Shown: positions 59,725 to 64,000 of the stretch, piece after piece
Layout: each line of letters opens with the position of its first letter
Numbering within the stretch: the stretch's first letter is position 1
DNA from: Kitasatospora sp. A2-31
Lineage (GTDB): Bacteria; Actinomycetota; Actinomycetes; Streptomycetales; Streptomycetaceae
Direction: 5' to 3'
Length of the DNA: 64,000 bases
Assembly (NCBI RefSeq): GCF_022288725.1
Contig: NZ_JAKNTA010000010.1
Location: 15,184 to 79,183, forward strand
Position numbers and translations under genes: made by a program
The notes under the pieces: generated by a model
What the model was told of the DNA's origin: nothing
Databases searched by the model: none
What the model saw: the letters and a program-made list of their open reading frames with translations, nothing else

Positions 59725-60158
59725 GCCACCACCCCGTCGTCCCCGCTCCGCAGGTCGCGCAGTGCGTCCTCGAACACCGCGGCCATCCCCTCCTCGTCCA
59801 GCCCGGCCCCCCGCGCGGTGCGCATCCAGTCGAGCAATCCGCTTCGCAGCGCGGCCCGTTCGCGCAGTGGCACGACGCCCGCGGGCAGACCGCGAACGAA
59901 CGTGCCCTGACCACGCCGGCCGACGGCGATCCCTCGGTGTTCGAGCTCGCGGTACGCCTTGAGCACGGTGTTGGGGTTGATCGCCAGCCCCGCGACCACC
60001 TCGCGCACCCGGGGCAGCTGGTCCCCTTCCTTCAACCACGCGAGCCGGAGAGCCTGTTCGACCTGCTGCACCAGTTGCAGGTAGGTCGGAACACCGGAGG
60101 CCGGATCCAGACGGAACTCGATGGGGCAGGATTCCTGCTCTGGTTTATCTACTTCCAT
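59721..60158 (-). CDS. GntR-family (YtrA-type) regulator
   Basis: 145 aa. A single winged helix (VPTYLQLVQQVEQALRLAWLKEGDQLPRVREVVAGLAINPNTVLKAYRELEHRGI, read in parts) and a short dimerisation tail mark the YtrA subfamily. It is the first gene of an operon with the ABC transporter and probably represses it. The start codon lies inside an inverted repeat. Confidence 0.92.
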   Translation of the reverse strand: MEVDKPEQESCPIEFRLDPASGVPTYLQLVQQVEQALRLAWLKEGDQLPRVREVVAGLAINPNTVLKAYRELEHRGIAVGRRGQGTFVRGLPAGVVPLRERAALRSGLLDWMRTARGAGLDEEGMAAVFEDALRDLRSGDDGVVA

Positions 60159-60176
60159 AGTTAATGAGTGAAGTAG
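60149..60176. promoter_or_regulatory. Operator overlapping the gntR start codon
   Basis: CTACTTC (60149-60155) and GAAGTAG (60170-60176) are perfect 7-bp arms; the ATG (60158-60156 on the minus strand) lies between them. There is no ribosome binding site in the spacer. Binding here would block both transcription and access to the start. Confidence 0.6.
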
Positions 60177-60255
60177 GTGTGTGACTGATCGTCAACCCAA
60201 GAAAGGGCAAAGGGTCGCAGCCGAGACGCTTCGTCGCTCCGGGGCGGGCGCGGGG

Positions 60256-62759
60256 TCAGGGGTTGTCCGAGCTCTTGGGAGGGTGGCCGGCGCCGCTGCT
60301 GAAGAACTGCCAGATCGTCAGCATGGCGACGATCTGTGCCACCAGGTAGGCGACCTGGACCGAGAAGGCGCGCATCTGGTAGAGGGAGAACAGCAGGCCC
60401 ACCCGGGTCGGCCAGTACTGCCGCTCGCTGTGAAACGTGTCGATGTCCATCTGCAGGCTGGTCAGCGTCAGCACGAGGAGCATCAGCGACGCCGCCACGG
60501 CGGTGTTCCCGGGCGGCTGGTCGAGCAGGTGTCGGACCAGGATGTCGATCGCGACGGGCAGCGCGAACGCGGTTCCCAGGCCGAGCGCCCTCGCCGGTCC
60601 ACGGCGTCCGGGCAGCGAGCGCCAGAGAACGCCCAGGGTGAACCCCGCACCGGCCCAGGTCACCTGCCAGGCGAGGAACGAGACCACGAGACTCGGCAGA
60701 CCGAGGTAGGTGTAGAGGGTCGTCGTCCACGCGCTCCCCTTGACGTAGTCCTCCCACACCATGATTCCGCTCGCGGGAATCCCCACCACGCTCGCCAGGA
60801 TGGCTGCACGGCGGCCGTTGTCCCACCAGTTGTCGCGCGGGCCGAGACTCAGTGCGACGTCCACGGGCGTCACCTGGGGAGGAAACGACGTGCGGGCGGA
60901 GTCGTCGGTCGGGTCGGCAGGCCATCGCTGCAGATCCAGCAACTCGCGTTCGAGGTCGCTCCTGCTCTTCCCGGATTCGTCCGACTTGCTCTGGTCCGCA
61001 TGGCGCAGCTGGGAATGCAGTTCCCGATAGCACCGGGCGCGGGTCACGAGTCCGTCCCGGTCGTCCGGACCGAGGCAACACCGGATCGGACCGGGCCGAT
61101 CGCCCAGTAGGCGCTGGCGAAGCACCGAATACCGCTTCCCCGCCTTGAGCAGGAGCAGGATGACAGCGATGTTGAACAGGAGCCACAGCGGTTCGAGAAG
61201 GCTGTTCGCCGCATACCACCCCAGCTCGAGGGCGACCACGGCCGCGAAGAAGAGCGCGATCAGGAGCTTGTCGCGGCGCCCCGGCTCCAACCAGGTCGAG
61301 GACGCACTCGGACAGGCCCTCAGGACGGCTGCGACGGCAAGTCCCGTCAGCACCCACGACCAGTGGAAGTACGCCCACGTCGGGACCTCGCGGGGCAGCC
61401 AGTCGAGATCCCGCCCCAGGGCCCCGAGGTGGTCGGGGCCGTAGGTCGGGCTCAGTCTCTCGTGCAGCCAGGACGCGCGCTGCCAGTCCCGTTCGGTCGC
61501 CCACACGTAGCAGCCGATGACGGCTACGGACACGGGCAGGAGTCCGAAGGTCCACCGCGACGGCGGGACGGCCCCCCGTCCACGGACCCGCTGCGGAACA
61601 TCCGTGAGGCCCAGGCCGCGATCCCCACCAGCCAGATCCAGAGTACGACCGTCCCCACGAGCGTGATGGTCAGGAGAGCGCGGCCGTCGATCGCGGCGGA
61701 TCCGGAGAAGAGCTCCGGCGGCAGCCCGAAGAGCTGCGGTGCACGGACCACCAGGAACGCCTCGACGCCGGCCACCGAGACGGCCAGCAGTGTCGCAGCG
61801 GTGGGCCTGGCGAGGAGTACCAGCAGCCACCCCACTGCGAGACAGAGGAGGGAATCGTCCCTACCGTCACCCGGCTCCCCCAGCGTCAGCCCCGACACCC
61901 CGACCAGCAGGACGGCGGTAGCCGCGCTGACGCCGCCCCAGTGCATGAGCGTGAGGCTGGCGGATCTCCCCGCCACCGCGCCGGACGCGAGGAACGCCCG
62001 TCGTGCCAGGACGACGGCGAGCAGTGAAACGCCCAACCACCAGGCGAGACCACCGAAGCTGCTGAGCTCCCGCCACGGCGAGTCGTTCGCACGCGCCGCC
62101 AGCGCCTGCTGCCACGGTGGAAGCAGGTACACCTCCACCGCGGGAGCCGGCGACCCCGACGGAGTGACCCACGCGAGGGTTTCGGAGTCGCTCTCGGACG
62201 GGGCGACGCGCAGCCGCGTCACGTCGATTCCGTTGGGGTCGACCTCGACGCGCTTCCACCACGCCGCCTGGAGGGCGCTGGGCCGTTCGAGGGTCACTCC
62301 CCAGTGTGCCCCCTGCGTCTCGATCCTCCAGGGGCCGACGTAGTAGAAGTCGCCTCGGTCGAGCCACGAGAACGCTTCGTAGTGGACGGTGGTGGTGTTT
62401 CCGGCTGCCGTCACCCTGGGGTGCCGCGGAATCCACTCGTCGTAGCGCGTCGTGGAGAACTCCCCCTGCTGCCGGACGAGGCACCGCATGGCCCGGCGGT
62501 ACTCGTCCGATGCCACGCTCAGCTTCAGGTCGGCGGCGTACTTCCACTCCTGGGGGACCTCGATCGTCATCACCGAGCGGGCCCGTACGTAGGTGAGATC
62601 CCGGTGGTCCAGGGCGATGGAAGCCGTGACCCGGGCCGCTGCCAGCTGCTGGACCTCGCACCGGTCCTCGTCGGCCGCCGCGGCCGGGCGCGCGGAGACG
62701 GACAGAAGTGCGGCGAGAATCGCCAGGCATCCCCACGCCTGCACGGAGAGGTGCTTCAC
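60256..62759 (-). pseudogene. Large multi-pass membrane protein (DUF6185-like), split by frameshift
   Basis: Two adjacent frames form one protein of about 834 aa. The first part from GTG 62759 has a signal peptide (VQAWGCLAILAALLSVSARPAAA), a secreted domain (about 25-260) and four to five membrane segments, ending WLVGIAAWASRMF. The second resumes with WTFGLLPVSVAVIGCYVWATERD and has six or more further segments and a cytosolic loop (about 60 polar residues with SDLERELLDLQRW). The frames join if one C is added to the C6 run at 61572-61577. The family name is from memory and uncertain; function unknown. Confidence 0.7.
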
Positions 62760-62958
62760 GAACCTTGGTATGACTCGCCCCCCAGTTCAGATCTTGCACG
62801 AACCAGACAGGATTCGGAGCGAAGTCTGCACCCGGCGGGGCGCGGGTCACCCCCTCGACCGGCCGGTCGGGGCGCAGAGATCACCCGCAAGGCGGCGTCG
62901 GGCCGAAGGGGGATCACGGTGCCGGGTCGGCAGCACGCGGTAGGCGCCTCACACCGGC

Positions 62959-62999
62959 GCCCGGGGCGGACCGGCGACGACCGCCGGTCCGCCCCGGGC
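62959..62999. terminator. Very strong hairpin terminator
   Basis: A perfect 18-bp stem (GCCCGGGGCGGACCGGCG with its complement) and a 5-base loop lie just after the APC permease stop. Otherwise 62760-63019 holds only the promoter region of the large membrane protein. Confidence 0.8.
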
Positions 63000-63019
63000 C
63001 GATCCCCGGGAGCGGCGTC

Positions 63020-64000
63020 CTACCCCACGTGGACGCGGGGGCGGCGCGAGCGGTCGGGCTCGGCCTCCCGCAGCACCTCGCGGGTGACCGGGGCGACCTC
63101 GCCCTGCCCGAGCAGGAAGAACCGGAAGAACTGGGCGAACGGGTTGCCCTCGGTCCACTCGAAGTAGATGTGCGGCTGTTCCCCGGTACGGTCACGGATC
63201 GACAGGAGCAGGGCGCCGAGGGCGTTCGGCACGCTGGAGTGCTCCAGGGACAGCACGCGGTAGCGGCCGTGCAGCACCTCGCCGCGAACCGTCAGCGCCG
63301 CCTCGAACTCGGACGGGTCGCGGACCGTCACCTCGACGAAGACCAGGTCGTCCTCGGCCGGGATGTCGTTGTCAGCGCGGATCTGGCGCTTCTTCTCCTG
63401 GTACTCCGCGAGGTCGCGGCTGCTCGGCTCGTTGGCGATCAGGCGCAACGGCCGGTGCGTGTAGTCGCGGATGAAGCGCTCGGCCGCCTCGTCGAAGGTG
63501 ACGTCGGTGACCCGCAGTTCGAAGGCCCGGCGCAGCCGGGAGAGCAGCGAGACGAGGATGATGCCGGCGATGAAGCAGGCGCCGATCTTCACGCCGTCTG
63601 GGCGTTCGGCGATGTTGATCGCGGTGGTGTAGAGGAACACCGCGGCGATCAGGGCGAAGCCGACGGTCCAGTTGCGCTGGCGGGCCTTGTGGGCGGCGAT
63701 GGTCACCGCGATGGCGGCGGAGCTGATCAGGACCAGCACGCCGGTGGCGTACGCGCCGCCCTGGGCGTCCACGTCGGCGTCGAAGATCCAGGTGACCAGG
63801 AAGCCGATCAGGGTCAGCACGATCACCATCGGCCGCACGGCCCGCGCCCAGTGCGGCGCCATGCCGTAGCGGGGCAGGTAGCGGGGCAGCAGGTTGAGCA
63901 TGCCGGCCATCGCCGAGGCGCCGGCGAACCAGAGGATCAGGATGGTCGAGAGGTCGTAGACGCTGCCGAAGGCGCTGCCCAGGTTCTCGTGGGCCAGGTA
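63020..64000 (-). CDS. APC-family amino acid permease, 5' end outside the window
   Basis: The last 326 codons are visible; the start lies beyond 64000. Membrane segments include TILILWFAGASAMAGMLNLL, PMVIVLTLIGFLVTWIF, GVLVLISSAAIAVTIAA and GACFIAGIILVSLLSRL. The C-terminal 170 residues are a cytosolic domain (FVEVTVRDPSEFEAALTVRG; HIYFEWTEGNPFAQFFRFFLLGQGEVAPVTREVL) characteristic of a group of actinobacterial APC transporters. Substrate unknown. Confidence 0.85.
   Translation of the reverse strand, partial: YLAHENLGSAFGSVYDLSTILILWFAGASAMAGMLNLLPRYLPRYGMAPHWARAVRPMVIVLTLIGFLVTWIFDADVDAQGGAYATGVLVLISSAAIAVTIAAHKARQRNWTVGFALIAAVFLYTTAINIAERPDGVKIGACFIAGIILVSLLSRLRRAFELRVTDVTFDEAAERFIRDYTHRPLRLIANEPSSRDLAEYQEKKRQIRADNDIPAEDDLVFVEVTVRDPSEFEAALTVRGEVLHGRYRVLSLEHSSVPNALGALLLSIRDRTGEQPHIYFEWTEGNPFAQFFRFFLLGQGEVAPVTREVLREAEPDRSRRPRVHVG

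Noticed and set aside
1..64000. tRNA, rRNA, riboswitch or replication origin
   Set aside because: No cloverleaf, conserved rRNA segment, recognisable riboswitch core or DnaA-box cluster was seen on either strand.

Overview
The window is very GC-rich, with strong GC bias at third codon positions, many GTG starts and 4-base start/stop overlaps. Its gene content (NarL-type two-component pairs, HKD phospholipase D, LanL lanthipeptide synthetase, YtrA-type GntR/ABC operon, long MoxR operon) points to a Streptomycetaceae chromosome (Streptomyces or Kitasatospora). The species cannot be fixed from sequence alone. No rRNA or tRNA gene was recognised.

Layout. (1) 1-5127 is a nested and rearranged block of two IS5-family elements, here called IS-A (about 1.70 kb) and IS-B (about 1.68 kb). 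IS-A sits in a TGA target inside IS-B, composite units are joined head-to-tail across a TTA, and the last unit is a microhomology chimera ending in an IS-B tail with an empty TGA site. Each element carries a transposase plus a convergent coiled-coil/winged-helix passenger gene. (2) 5128-5700 holds a three-repeat CRISPR remnant without cas genes and a coding fragment. (3) 5.7-11.9 kb is an accessory stretch with a TetX-like FAD monooxygenase and three frameshifted genes (EF-hand protein, SigJ-like ECF sigma factor, alpha/beta hydrolase). (4) 12.0-18.0 kb has a two-component pair and a coupled membrane-lipid operon (PAP2-diacylglycerol kinase fusion, YihY/BrkB protein, second PAP2 phosphatase). 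(5) 18.2-26.2 kb has psuK-psuG for pseudouridine catabolism divergent from a LysR regulator, then an MMPL exporter divergent from a second two-component pair. (6) 26.5-37.8 kb is mostly metabolic or secreted: beta-propeller protein, phospholipase D, phosphoglucomutase, YCII, FUSC, VOC and SMP-30 proteins, and a frameshifted pstS. (7) 38.2-41.1 kb is a compact class IV lanthipeptide locus: a 55-aa precursor followed 2 bp later by LanL. (8) 41.9-48.5 kb is a four-gene, fully overlapping MoxR ATPase/vWA-like/beta-propeller (bpX-type) operon. (9) 48.7-64 kb has a TenA-like protein, three regulator/target modules with visible operators (MarR/MBL hydrolase, MarR/SDR, GntR/ABC transporter), a DHA2 exporter, a GH18 chitinase, a ROK regulator, several pseudogenes, a large membrane protein split by a homopolymer frameshift, and an APC permease running off the right edge.

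How it works together. Most genes are in small autoregulated modules: a regulator sits divergently beside its likely target with a palindromic operator between them. The two parts most likely to repay experiments are the lanthipeptide locus, whose LanL has a CCG-type zinc site, and the neighbouring MoxR operon. At least six genes carry single-base or two-base frameshifts, two of them in G/C homopolymers, so sequencing error should be excluded before any is called a true pseudogene.
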